A stretch of DNA of 54,841 nt from Bacteroidota bacterium (GTDB lineage: Bacteria > Bacteroidota > Bacteroidia > Chitinophagales > Chitinophagaceae). The notes below the pieces were generated by a model, which saw only the letters and a list, made by a program, of their open reading frames with translations, did no database searches and was not told the origin of the DNA. Positions 7,221 to 15,888 of the stretch are shown here, piece after piece; the first letter of the stretch is position 1; each line of letters starts with the position of its first letter. Position numbers and translations under genes: made by a program. Location: the NCBI GenBank assembly GCA_018266455.1, contig JAFEAJ010000053.1:1-54841 (forward strand). Direction: 5' to 3'.

Positions 7221-8273
7221 TTATCTGTTTGAAAATTGTTGCAATGCCATTATCAATTCCTGGTTTTCCTTTTCAGTGCCAACTGTTATGCGCAGGCAAC
7301 CTTCACAAAGTGCTACTTTGCTCCGGTCCCGCACAACTATTTCTTTTTGCAACAGGAAATCATATACAGCTTTTGCATCAACAACTTTTACCAGTAAAAA
7401 GTTTGCATCGCTTGGATAAACTTTGCTGACAAGGGGCAATTCCTCCAACGATGTACGGAGCTCTTCGCGCATGGCCACTATAGCCCTGATCATATCGTTC
7501 ACCTGCCCCACTTGTTCCAGCGCCTTCAATGCCAGTTCTTGTGTGGCCTGGTTAATGTTGTACGGTGGCTTTACTTTATTGAGCACATCAATAACCGCTT
7601 CACTGGCAAAAGCCATGCCCAGCCTTAGCCCTGCAAGCCCCCAGGCTTTGCTGAACGTTTGCATCACCACCAGGTTGGGATAGTCAGCCAACTCCTGTAT
7701 AAAAGATTTATGCCTCGAAAAATTAATATATGCTTCATCAATTACTACCAGCCCGTTGAAATTGTTCAGCACTGCTTCAATGTCTTCCCGGTCAATGGTG
7801 TTCGCTGTTGGGTTATTGGGAGAGCATATCCAGATGATTTTTGTTTGGGCGTCAACAAGGTTTTCCAGGTGCACGAGGTCCAGCTGAAAATGATCGAGCA
7901 ATTTTGCCTGCCTTGTTTCCACGCCGCCGATGGTTGCCCACACTTCGTACATGCCATAAGTGGGCGGGTTAATAATAATATTATCTTTCCCAGGCTCACA
8001 AAAAGACCGGATCAACATATCGACACATTCGTCGCTGCCATTGCCTAAGAAAATGTGTTGTGGCTGCACGCCTTTTATTTTGCTGATGGCCTCTTTCAGC
8101 TTCCTTTGATGCGGGTCAGGGTAACGGTTATACCATTTCGTCAAGGGCGACCCGAGGCTATTTTCATTCGCGTCAAGAAAAATTTTTGCTTCACCGCTAA
8201 ATTCATCTCTTGCTGATGAATAAGGAGTTAATTTTTTGATGCCCTCCCTTACCAAATTCTCTAATTGAAACAT
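7221..8273 (-). CDS. hisC: Histidinol-phosphate aminotransferase
   Basis: A 350-residue PLP-dependent class I/II aminotransferase converting imidazole acetol-phosphate to histidinol phosphate. Family signs are the N-terminal PYSSARDEF region, LGNGSDECVDMLIRSF, ICSPNNPTANTI, VIDEAYINFSRH and the PLP-lysine motif TFSKAWGLAGLRLG, with the final LRITVGTEKENQELI block. It is the third his gene in the cluster, after hisG and hisD; the 257-base gap to hisD contains copy 2 of a 22-bp repeat. Length and motifs leave little doubt. Confidence 0.97.
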   Translation of the reverse strand: MFQLENLVREGIKKLTPYSSARDEFSGEAKIFLDANENSLGSPLTKWYNRYPDPHQRKLKEAISKIKGVQPQHIFLGNGSDECVDMLIRSFCEPGKDNIIINPPTYGMYEVWATIGGVETRQAKLLDHFQLDLVHLENLVDAQTKIIWICSPNNPTANTIDREDIEAVLNNFNGLVVIDEAYINFSRHKSFIQELADYPNLVVMQTFSKAWGLAGLRLGMAFASEAVIDVLNKVKPPYNINQATQELALKALEQVGQVNDMIRAIVAMREELRTSLEELPLVSKVYPSDANFLLVKVVDAKAVYDFLLQKEIVVRDRSKVALCEGCLRITVGTEKENQELIMALQQFSNR

Positions 8274-8318
8274 TTTTTATTTTTTGATAACAAACATTTG
8301 TAGCCCTGTTGAGCTTTA

Positions 8319-8340
8319 CTTGCGTCGCACACTTGTACTG
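8319..8340. repeat. 22-bp dispersed repeat, copy 2
   Basis: Identical over 22 bases to 1930-1951, in the same orientation. It lies in the otherwise featureless gap between hisD and hisC (8274-8530). Confidence 0.7.
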
Positions 8341-8530
8341 AAAGGTTTCTACCCGGCTTCAGGTTAGCTCCGCAATGGAAAATGGCAAAATTTCAAAATC
8401 TGTTAAACATTCAGTAAACAAGGGCCAATAACCAGGGAAAGCGCCCCTTTCAAAGCATACGCGCTGTTTTTCATCAGGTTTTTACTTGACAATTATTTAT
8501 TGAATATCCAGTGCCGAAGGCTTGCAATTC

Positions 8531-9805
8531 TTACCTCAGCCTTACGCGTACGGCCTCCGCATGTGCCCTCAATCCTTCCGCTTCTGCCATTACCTCAACC
8601 GTTTTACTGATTTCGGTTAGCCCTTCCCGTGACAGCTCCTGGAAAGTGATTTTTTTCACAAAGCTGTCAACACTCACGCCGCTATAATTTTTCGCATACC
8701 CGTTGGTCGGCAATGTGTGGTTGGTGCCGCTCGCATAATCGCCTGCGCTTTCAGGCGAATAATTCCCCAGGAACACAGAACCGGCATTCACCACCTTCTC
8801 TGCAAGCAAGCGGGCATTTGCACAGTTCAATATCAAATGTTCAGGAGCATACGCATTCAATACTTCCATCGCTTCATCATCGCGCTGCACCAAAACGATC
8901 TTGCTTTTTTCCAGGGCCTTCTTGGCCAGTTCTTTTCTCGGCAATTGCTGCACCTGTTTTTTTATTTCGCCGTTTATCGCAGGCAGCAATTGCTTTGCGC
9001 TGGTCACTAACACCACCTGGCTGTCTGCACCATGTTCGGCCTGAGATAATAAATCCGCCACAACAAAGGCTGCATCGGCTGTATCATCAGCATACACCGC
9101 CACTTCACTTGGGCCGGCGGGCATGTCGATGGCCAGGCCTTCTTTTTGTACCAGTAGTTTGGCGCAGGTGATGAACTGGTTGCCGGGGCCAAAAATTTTG
9201 TGCACAGCGGGTATCGTTTTTGTTCCATAGGCCAATGCAGCAATGGCCTGCACGCCTCCAACTTTGTATACCTGTTGTATGCCAAGCAAATTTGCAGTAT
9301 ACAGTATGGCGGGGTGCAGCTTGCCTTCTTTATCGGGCGGGGAACAGGCTACAATGGTTTTGCACCCTGCAATAACCGCAGGAATGCCAAGCATCAATAA
9401 AGTCGAAAACAATGGAGCGCTTCCTCCCGGTATATATAAGCCTACTTTTTCGATCCCTATGCTCTTTCGCCAGCACCTTATTCCTGGCATCGTATCTACT
9501 GGCACTGCATTTTGTAACTGCGCCAAATGAAATTTTTCGATATTCGCTTTGGCAACATGAATCGCATTTTTCAATTCTTCACTGATCAGGTTTTCGGCTT
9601 CTGTGAATTCTTTGCTCCTGGCCAAACAGTTTTTCAGTTCGACTCCATCAAATTCTTTAGTAAACTTTTTAACGGCTTTATCTCCATTCTTCTTTACCTG
9701 GCCCAAAATCTTTTTCACTTTCTTTTCAAAAGATGAAGCATCAAAAGCCGGTCTCTGTAAAATTTTAGCCCAGTTTTTATTTTTAGTGTACCTGATTGTC
9801 TTCAT
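8531..9805 (-). CDS. hisD: Histidinol dehydrogenase
   Basis: A 424-residue zinc enzyme catalysing the last two steps of histidine synthesis, histidinol to histidine, with NAD. Visible motifs are YIPGGSAPLFSTLLMLGIPA, KVGGVQAIAALAYGT, IFGPGNQF, DMPAGPSEVAVYADD, LLSQAEHGADSQV and APEHLIL, ending in SGTNHTLPTNGYAKNYSG. The start MKTIRYTKNKN at 9805 was preferred over an 18-residue upstream extension because it aligns with the usual N-terminus. It follows hisG by about 120 bases, in line with one transcript from the his leader. Confidence 0.97.
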   Translation of the reverse strand: MKTIRYTKNKNWAKILQRPAFDASSFEKKVKKILGQVKKNGDKAVKKFTKEFDGVELKNCLARSKEFTEAENLISEELKNAIHVAKANIEKFHLAQLQNAVPVDTMPGIRCWRKSIGIEKVGLYIPGGSAPLFSTLLMLGIPAVIAGCKTIVACSPPDKEGKLHPAILYTANLLGIQQVYKVGGVQAIAALAYGTKTIPAVHKIFGPGNQFITCAKLLVQKEGLAIDMPAGPSEVAVYADDTADAAFVVADLLSQAEHGADSQVVLVTSAKQLLPAINGEIKKQVQQLPRKELAKKALEKSKIVLVQRDDEAMEVLNAYAPEHLILNCANARLLAEKVVNAGSVFLGNYSPESAGDYASGTNHTLPTNGYAKNYSGVSVDSFVKKITFQELSREGLTEISKTVEVMAEAEGLRAHAEAVRVRLR

Positions 9806-9923
9806 TTCGTTTGCGGTGTTGGCTGTTCGTTCTTTTTTTCCGGTATGGGATACCGGCAAAGATAAAATTCAAATCCTGTTAATCTTATGCCTCTTCAATT
9901 CATTTATGTTCGTGCAATCCTGG

Positions 9924-10784
9924 CTATATGATCATCTTTTCAATGGGCACCACCAAAATTCCCTGGGCGCCGTTTGCTTTTAGTTTTTCAATGATCTCCC
10001 AAAAATCATTTTCGTTCAAAACGCTGTGCACGCTGCTCCACCCTGCCTGAGCCAATGGCAGCACGGTGGGGCTTTTCATTCCCGGTAATAACTTGATGAT
10101 GTCGTCCAGTTTTTCATTCGGTGCATTCAGCAAAATATATTTGTTGTTTTTTGCTTTTTTAACAGCCTGTATCCTGAACAACAGCTTTGCAAGCAATGCC
10201 TCCTTCTCTTTGCTGAGTTTATTGTTCTTGACCAGCACAGTCCTCGATTGAAGAATGGTTTCGGCTTCTTTCAGCCCGTTCATAAAAAGCGTAGAGCCGC
10301 TGCTCACCAGGTCGCAAATGGCATCAGCAAGGCCAATGCCGGGAGCAATTTCAACACTGCCGCTTATTTCATGTATTTCGGCCTTTATTTTATTGTCATC
10401 AAGAAATTTTTTAAGCAGGACAGGATATGAAGTAGCAATCTTCCTGCCATTCAGGGAAGCCGGCCCTTTGTATTCTTCCCCCTTTTTAACAGCAACGCAT
10501 AACCGGCAATTTGCGAAGCCGAGCGCTTCTACAACAGTAATTTGCTTATTGCTTTCGTACACCACATTTTCCCCGATGATACCGATGTCTGCAACCGCAT
10601 CCTCCACATATTGCGGTATGTCATCGTCCCGGAAAAAATAAGCTTCAAGTGGGAAATTGCCGGCTTCAGTTCTCAGCTTGTTCATGCCATTAGCCAGGCC
10701 TATCCCGCATTCCTTGAGCAGATTCACTGAACCTTCATGCAGCCTGCCGCTTTTTTGGATCGCGATCTTTAATTTTTCCATCAT
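9924..10784 (-). CDS. hisG: ATP phosphoribosyltransferase, long form
   Basis: A 286-residue protein catalysing the first, feedback-controlled step of histidine synthesis from ATP and PRPP. The N-terminus reads KLKIAIQKSGRLHEGSV; DDIPQYVEDAVADIGIIGEN and the substrate loop IHEISGSVEIAPGIGLADAI follow. About 75 residues beyond the catalytic core (from about 210) fit the C-terminal ACT-like regulatory domain of the long form, so no HisZ is needed. It is the first gene of the cluster; upstream lie the His-rich leader peptide and attenuator. Confidence 0.97.
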   Translation of the reverse strand: MMEKLKIAIQKSGRLHEGSVNLLKECGIGLANGMNKLRTEAGNFPLEAYFFRDDDIPQYVEDAVADIGIIGENVVYESNKQITVVEALGFANCRLCVAVKKGEEYKGPASLNGRKIATSYPVLLKKFLDDNKIKAEIHEISGSVEIAPGIGLADAICDLVSSGSTLFMNGLKEAETILQSRTVLVKNNKLSKEKEALLAKLLFRIQAVKKAKNNKYILLNAPNEKLDDIIKLLPGMKSPTVLPLAQAGWSSVHSVLNENDFWEIIEKLKANGAQGILVVPIEKMII

Positions 10785-10860
10785 TGCTTAACTCATTTTT
10801 CGTTTTTCAGCAGCCACAGGCCCACAGATTTTGATAAATAATCCGGGCATTTACTTTCTT

Positions 10861-10932
10861 AAATAAAAAAGGCTTACAAAAGTAAGCCCTGAATATTTTA
10901 TGTGGATTGCACAAAACGCCACCGGCTTACCT
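10861..10932 (-). promoter_or_regulatory. His attenuator: antiterminator and U-tailed terminator
   Basis: The minus strand has the hairpin GGCTTAC-TTTT-GTAAGCC (10888-10871) followed by TTTTTTATTT, a clean intrinsic terminator. Upstream, AGGUAAGCC (10932-10924), overlapping the leader stop codon, can pair with GGCUUACUU (10888-10880) and prevent the terminator. A ribosome paused on the His codons (last one at 10947-10945) leaves the first segment free; completion of the leader covers it. AAATATTCAGG at 10898-10888 is the same 11-mer found at the same place in the trp attenuator. Confidence 0.9.
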
Positions 10933-10977
10933 TTGCAGGGAAGTATGATGATGATGTATATGCAAAAACAGCTTCAT
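10927..10977 (-). CDS. hisL: his operon leader peptide
   Basis: The 16-codon ORF reads MKLFLHIHHHHTSLQR, with five His codons in six positions, and its stop codon lies inside the antiterminator segment. A U-tailed terminator and then hisG follow. The promoter upstream is a full match to TAnnTTTG, placing the transcript start about 6 nt before the ATG. The peptide is a sensor of charged tRNA-His, as in enteric his leaders, though the sequence is unrelated to the E. coli one. Confidence 0.93.
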   Translation of the reverse strand: MKLFLHIHHHHTSLQR

Positions 10978-10987
10978 AACTGAGCCG

Positions 10988-11019
10988 CAAAAATAAATGC
11001 AAATCCAATTGCGGCAAAA
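10988..11019 (-). promoter_or_regulatory. Predicted his operon promoter
   Basis: On the minus strand TTTTG (11019-11015), 19 bases, then TATTTTTG (10995-10988): both elements of the Bacteroidota vegetative promoter at the expected spacing. The predicted transcript start near 10983 is only about 6 bases before the hisL ATG. The remaining bases up to the glucanase gene at 11138 show nothing further. Confidence 0.75.
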
Positions 11020-11137
11020 TTTTTGTTTCCCCGCATCGAGGCCACGGATCCAGCAGGCGCAACGAAAGATTTAATAAGATGAATAGATGTTCAATGTGCT
11101 GTAAAAAAATTACCTTTCGTTATAAATCAAAATCAAC

Positions 11138-11944
11138 ATGGCCCTTTTTCTTCGTTATTTCTTATTCCTTGCAGTCCTTGTTTTTTTATTTGCCTTTATG
11201 GGCAGGCAGGTTAGCAAAGCGCACCAGTGGAAACTGGTATGGGGCGATGAATTCGATTATAACGGCCTTCCTGACGAAACAAAATGGAGCTATGATGTCG
11301 GAGGAAATGGATGGGGAAATAATGAGCTTGAATTTTATACCGGCAAGCGAATGGAAAATGCGCGGGTAGAAGATGGCCACCTTATTATTGAAACCAGGAA
11401 AGAAAATTGGGAGGGGAAGAATTATACTTCTGCACGGTTAGTGACAAAAGGGAAGGGCGATTGGAAATACGGGAAAGTTGAAGTGAGGGCAAAGCTGCCG
11501 AAAGGCCGTGGCACCTGGCCTGCCATCTGGATGCTTGCATCTACTTCCCCATTCAATTGGCCGGATGATGGCGAAATTGATATCATGGAACATGTGGGCT
11601 TTGACCCCGGCGCAATCCATGCATCGGTTCACTGCAAAAAATACAACCACATTATCGGCACTCAAAAAACGGCCATTACCAACGTGCCCGATTTTGCAGA
11701 TGCATTCCATGTGTACAAATTAGAATGGGATGAATCCGCCATCAGCATTTTTGTTGACGACAAAAAGTATTTCACATTTACGAATGAGCATACAGGTTAT
11801 GGTGCCTGGCCATTTGATAATCCCTTGCACCTTTTACTGAACATTGCAGTAGGCGGCAACTGGGGCGGCCAAAAAGGAATAGATGACACTGCTTTCCCCT
11901 GCCAGATGCTGGTAGATTATGTGAGGGTGTACCAGAAGCAATAA
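11138..11944 (+). CDS. Glycoside hydrolase family 16, secreted endo-beta-glucanase
   Basis: A 268-residue protein with an N-terminal hydrophobic signal (residues 1-28) and one GH16 domain. The active-site motif EIDIME spans residues 146-151, so the nucleophile is E146, the assisting Asp is D148 and the acid/base is E151. WKLVWGDEFDYN at the start of the domain and NIAVGGNWGG near the end are typical of laminarinase-like (beta-1,3-glucanase) members. It probably acts outside the cytoplasm on beta-glucans such as laminarin. It is a single gene without SusC/SusD neighbours. Confidence 0.92.
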   Translation: MALFLRYFLFLAVLVFLFAFMGRQVSKAHQWKLVWGDEFDYNGLPDETKWSYDVGGNGWGNNELEFYTGKRMENARVEDGHLIIETRKENWEGKNYTSARLVTKGKGDWKYGKVEVRAKLPKGRGTWPAIWMLASTSPFNWPDDGEIDIMEHVGFDPGAIHASVHCKKYNHIIGTQKTAITNVPDFADAFHVYKLEWDESAISIFVDDKKYFTFTNEHTGYGAWPFDNPLHLLLNIAVGGNWGGQKGIDDTAFPCQMLVDYVRVYQKQ

Positions 11945-12190
11945 TTTATATAGCTTTAATTTTCTAATCTAATAACTGGATATTTTTTTAAATGGCCTAA
12001 TGCAACTTTCTTAATTGAATCATCATTTTTCAACTCTTGTTTTATGTAGTAAATACCCGTTCAAATCTGCTACAAACCCATTTGACCAAAATAAGTTTTA
12101 TTATTAAGCACACGGAAATGATCGGTTTCAAAAAACAGAAGGCTTAGCTTTCGCTTGTTCGTTTACACAACTTCCTTAAAACACATCATC

Positions 12191-12847
12191 CTAACTGAAC
12201 TTCTTCGCATCTTCAAGAAATTTAGCCAGGCCAATATCGGTGAGTGGGTGCTTCAATAACCCCAGAATGGAATCTAACGGGCATGTGCATACGTCGGCAC
12301 CCATTTCTGCGCATTTAATAATATGCAATGGGTTGCGGATGGATGCAGCAAGGATCTCTGTTTCAAAACCCTGTATGGTGTATATCCGGGAAATCTGTTC
12401 AATCAGTTGGGTGCCGTCCCAGCCGCTGTCATCGATCCTGCCGATAAAAGGGGAAACATATTTTGCTCCGGCTTTTGCAGCAAGAATGGCCTGCCCTGCG
12501 GAAAAGACCAGCGTGCAGTTGGTACGGATGCCATTATCGGAAAACCATTTCATCGCTTTTACGCCATCCTTTATCATCGGCACTTTCACTACAATATTTG
12601 GGTGGATGGCTGCCAGTTTTTTCCCTTCAGCAACAATGCCGTCAAAATCAGTGGACACTACTTCAGCGCTGATGTCTCCGTTTTTTACTATTTCGCATAT
12701 TGTTTTGTAATGACTGAAAACCGCTTCCTGTCCTTTGATGCCTTCTTTTGCCATCAGCGATGGGTTGGTGGTTACTCCATCTAAAACCCCAAAATCATTC
12801 GCTTCTTTGATCTGGGCCAGGTTTGCCGTGTCGAGAAAAAATTTCAT
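12191..12847 (-). CDS. fsa: Fructose-6-phosphate aldolase / transaldolase-like (TalC/FSA type)
   Basis: A 218-residue short transaldolase. MKFFLDTANLAQIKEAN and DGVTTNPSLMAKEG open the barrel; the Schiff-base lysine is K88 in VVKVPM. NCTLVFSAGQAILAAKAGA and YVSPFIGRIDD are standard. Members either cleave fructose 6-phosphate to dihydroxyacetone and glyceraldehyde 3-phosphate or act as true transaldolases; sequence alone does not decide. It lies alone, downstream of and on the same strand as the SRP RNA gene. Confidence 0.92.
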   Translation of the reverse strand: MKFFLDTANLAQIKEANDFGVLDGVTTNPSLMAKEGIKGQEAVFSHYKTICEIVKNGDISAEVVSTDFDGIVAEGKKLAAIHPNIVVKVPMIKDGVKAMKWFSDNGIRTNCTLVFSAGQAILAAKAGAKYVSPFIGRIDDSGWDGTQLIEQISRIYTIQGFETEILAASIRNPLHIIKCAEMGADVCTCPLDSILGLLKHPLTDIGLAKFLEDAKKFS

Positions 12848-12879
12848 ATTCCAAAGTTGACGTTGTAAAAATAAAAAAT

Positions 12880-12974
12880 GGCAAGTTACTTACATCGCAC
12901 CGCTACGACCACCTACCCTTGCTGCCTTCCGGCCCTGGGGGAGTTCAGCAGGAGCTGGCCGTATAAGACTTGCC
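12880..12974 (-). ncRNA. ffs: Signal recognition particle RNA, small bacterial (4.5S) type
   Basis: The minus strand from 12974 contains the conserved apical domain CAGGGCCGGAAGGCAGCAAG, the Ffh-binding hairpin with its GGAA tetraloop and asymmetric loop. The ends GGCAAGT and ACTTGCC are exact complements, closing a long rod of about 95 nt, and a U-rich tail (TTTTTTATTTTT) follows at once. The RNA binds Ffh and directs membrane proteins to the translocon. A perfect -7 element TATCTTTG sits 4 bases upstream of the 5' end. Confidence 0.95.
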
Positions 12975-12978
12975 GCTG

Positions 12979-12986
12979 CAAAGATA
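12979..12986 (-). promoter_or_regulatory. -7 element of the SRP RNA promoter
   Basis: TATCTTTG is an exact TAnnTTTG match. Because the mature 5' end of the RNA can be placed at 12974 from its terminal helix, this site gives a local measure of the distance from the element to the transcript start: about 5 bases. Confidence 0.75.
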
Positions 12987-13140
12987 AGCGATTTGAAATT
13001 AAAGTAGGAAATACGAAATATTGGATACGGTAAACAGGATGCTAAGGGCAAAGGCAAAATTGACACCCTGAATATATAATGGATAAGAGAATAAATTGAA
13101 TAATTCTTTGCCCAAACAATAGCTTGTAGAATTATTTCTA

Positions 13141-14310
13141 TCATACAACCGCGCTCACTTCAGCCCGTTTATTCACTTTTCTTTTTTTTAGTTTCATACC
13201 AAATAAAATCCTTGTAATAATAAATGGCCTGATGAGATAATTATAGATCATGGAAATGGATGAAAAGCAGCATATGATCAGCACTATCAACTTTACAAAA
13301 ACAGGCTGCTGCCATTGCACAATATAATATCCAAAAGCTACAATGATGGTTTGGTGAATGATATAGAATGGATATATTGCCTGGTTGGCATATTGCAAAA
13401 ATGGGCTTGTGAAATTCAGGTATTTTTTGGCAAAGCCAGCAGCCGATAAAATAATCATCCAGATATGCAATGCATTTAATGCTCCATATACATACAAAAG
13501 ATAACCGCGTTGCTTCGGCATATCAAAATTCCACCAAAACTTAGCAAAGAGCAGGAAAATACACGCAACAGCTGTTGCTAAATACAGTCGCCTGTATTTC
13601 TCACAGGTCTCCCAAAACCGGTTACTTGAAGCAATAATGTAACCGTATATTACCAGTGTTAGTGAGAAGATAAAAAGAAACCAATCATCAAGTAAACTTT
13701 GTTGTTCAGGATATTTCAGGTAAAGCGTGAAATAATAAATAGCCAACGGGATAAATAATAATGTTGCAGCAACAGGATTTGAAAGATTATCAGCCAGCCA
13801 CTGTTTGTAGCGTTGAAAAAAAATGATTTTGAACAACGCGAAAACAGGCAATAGCAAAATACAGTATACAAATAGATAAACCACAAACCACATATGGCTC
13901 CAGGTGAGCGTTCCTTCAGGGTAAGGCATCATTTGCCAAACCGTAGGATAAAAATCAACGTAGGAGCCTGTGATCTGTTTTTTTTGCAGTCGTTCGAAAT
14001 ATACCTGTAACGGGATAGTAAAAAACATGGCAAAAAGCAATGGTATTAATAAGCGCACCACTCTTTCACCAGCAAAGCCCAAAACCGTTCTTTTTCTAAG
14101 TGAAAAATGCATACCCACCCCCGACACAAAAAACAAAAGCGGCAATCGCCATTGATGCAACCACCATATCAATCGGCTGAGAACAACAGAGTGCTCTTTG
14201 TTTTTGACTTCCCAACTAAAAATTACAAAAGGCATGGCACAATGAAAAAAAATCAATAAAAAGAAAGCAAGCACACGAAGCCAGTCAATAAAATATTTGC
14301 GTTCGGACAT
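13141..14310 (-). CDS. Acyltransferase 3 family membrane protein (OpgC/OafA-like)
   Basis: A 389-residue multi-pass membrane protein. It begins RKYFIDWLRVLAFFLLIFFH, the typical first helix of acyltransferase 3 proteins with the R/H pair thought to be catalytic, and continues with LPLLFFVSGVGMHFSLRKR. About ten membrane segments are seen, including YFTLYLKYPEQQSL between helices as in glucan succinyltransferases (OpgC/MdoC). It probably modifies an extracytoplasmic glycan with an acyl group. The substrate is unknown and no glycan gene is adjacent. Confidence 0.85.
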   Translation of the reverse strand: MSERKYFIDWLRVLAFFLLIFFHCAMPFVIFSWEVKNKEHSVVLSRLIWWLHQWRLPLLFFVSGVGMHFSLRKRTVLGFAGERVVRLLIPLLFAMFFTIPLQVYFERLQKKQITGSYVDFYPTVWQMMPYPEGTLTWSHMWFVVYLFVYCILLLPVFALFKIIFFQRYKQWLADNLSNPVAATLLFIPLAIYYFTLYLKYPEQQSLLDDWFLFIFSLTLVIYGYIIASSNRFWETCEKYRRLYLATAVACIFLLFAKFWWNFDMPKQRGYLLYVYGALNALHIWMIILSAAGFAKKYLNFTSPFLQYANQAIYPFYIIHQTIIVAFGYYIVQWQQPVFVKLIVLIICCFSSISMIYNYLIRPFIITRILFGMKLKKRKVNKRAEVSAVV

Positions 14311-14471
14311 ACCAAGCCGTTTTAGGAGAACTTTAATAGTACGTCTGAATTGATAAGAAGTTACAATTGCGAGAAACTTTATTAATCGACTGATTATCTT
14401 AAAAAAACATCCCGATTAACCATTCCTGCATCTCCAACCTCATATCTCATACCATAGACTTAAAAAGAGAA

Positions 14472-15701
14472 TCACCTGAACTGCACCGCTTTTGCCGGCC
14501 GGATTTTCCTGATAATTAAAGTGGGAACAACAAGCACGAGGAAACAGGCCAACAGGGTGCCTGCATCAATAGCCAGCACCTGCCACCAGTTCAGTTTTAC
14601 TACCGCAGTGGAAATAAAATAAGCATCTTCGGGCAAAGTAATGAAGCCATAACGCTGCTGTAGCCAGCACAATAAAAAAGCCAGCAGGTTACCAAATAAA
14701 ATACCGCTAATGGTAATGAAGGAAACGTTGTATAAAAAGATTTTTTGGATAGTTGCATTAGGTGCGCCAACAGATTTTAGTATGCCGATCATCTGAGTGC
14801 GGTCCAGCACCAGGACGATAAGGCAGGTAACGAGATTGAGGGCAGCTACAATAATAATAATGATAAGCGCAATGGCGATGGTTGTGTTTTGCAAACTGAG
14901 CCAGTCGAAAATATACGGATACACCTGCTTAATTGTCTGGCTGTTCCATAATGCAGGGAGCCGTTCGGCAATTTGGTCGCTGACACTGTCCAGCCGATGA
15001 TAATCTTTGACAAAAATCTCATACCCGCCTATTTCATCTTTATTCCAGTTATTCAGCCGCTGTATCATTTTAAGATCGGCAATGGCATAAAGCTTGTCAT
15101 AATCTTCGATACCTGTTTTGAAAAGGCCAGCCACAGTCATTTTTCTGATGCGGTGCGAACCATCAGGCTGAATGAAATAAATGATCGCTTTGTCATTCAC
15201 CTTTAGCTTAAGCCTGTTGGCCGTATAAGTGGAAAGATTGATTTCTGTGCTATACCCGCTATCGGCAAACTGCAGCCACTTCCCTTCTTTCAAAAAGCCG
15301 TTAATATTGCTGAAATCATAATTTTTTTCGATGCCCTTCAGCAAAACGCCTTCTATGCTTTCCGGCCCTTTAATGATGGCATTCTTTGTAGCAAAAGCCT
15401 GGATGGTTTTAACGTCACTATTGTTGCGCAGCACCTGCAGCACTGTGTCGTTTTTCTCAATAGGCATTTCTTCGGCAATGGCTGCTTTGCCGGCTTCATA
15501 ATGCTGCACACGGATATCGCCCCAAAAGCTAAACACCTTTTGGCTAATGGCATATTGAAAACCGCTTGTGAGCGCAACGGTAACAATCATGGCAGCTACG
15601 CTTATCAATGTAGCCGCTACGGCCAGCCTGATAATAAAATTCAAAAATGATGATTGCCGGTTAAAAGCTATGCGCTTGGCAATAAATGAAGAAATGTTCA
15701 C
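14472..15701 (-). CDS. FtsX-like ABC transporter permease, LolC/LolE type
   Basis: A 409-residue permease starting at a GTG codon (15701), giving FIAKRIAFNRQSSFLNFIIR, the family's common N-terminus; a longer in-frame version reaching 15809 was rejected because it adds 36 atypical residues. One membrane helix at about 20-45 is followed by a large periplasmic MacB-like domain (about 50-270) and three C-terminal helices. LDRTQMIGILKSVGAPNATIQKIF is the usual coupling helix region. In Proteobacteria the LolCDE complex releases lipoproteins from the inner membrane; a similar role here is inferred. The ATPase is not nearby. Confidence 0.85.
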   Translation of the reverse strand: MNISSFIAKRIAFNRQSSFLNFIIRLAVAATLISVAAMIVTVALTSGFQYAISQKVFSFWGDIRVQHYEAGKAAIAEEMPIEKNDTVLQVLRNNSDVKTIQAFATKNAIIKGPESIEGVLLKGIEKNYDFSNINGFLKEGKWLQFADSGYSTEINLSTYTANRLKLKVNDKAIIYFIQPDGSHRIRKMTVAGLFKTGIEDYDKLYAIADLKMIQRLNNWNKDEIGGYEIFVKDYHRLDSVSDQIAERLPALWNSQTIKQVYPYIFDWLSLQNTTIAIALIIIIIVAALNLVTCLIVLVLDRTQMIGILKSVGAPNATIQKIFLYNVSFITISGILFGNLLAFLLCWLQQRYGFITLPEDAYFISTAVVKLNWWQVLAIDAGTLLACFLVLVVPTLIIRKIRPAKAVQFR

Positions 15702-15888
15702 CGGCGTTGATTTTAAAATCCAAAAATAAGAACTACTGTTCAACTGTGATCCAAATGATGCGCCTGCGGGCCCCTGTTCCTGTAAAAGAATGCCTGCGAC
15801 AGTTTTCAAAAATCATTATACCAATAGTTTCTTACAATATTTATTTTTGCTTTTTTTATGGCTTGCCAATCATCTGAAAAATTTTATT

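Noticed and set aside
13051..13075. Further occurrence of the ATATTCAGGG word (minus strand) near the SRP RNA
   Set aside because: No leader ORF, terminator or amino acid gene is associated, so it is taken as chance.
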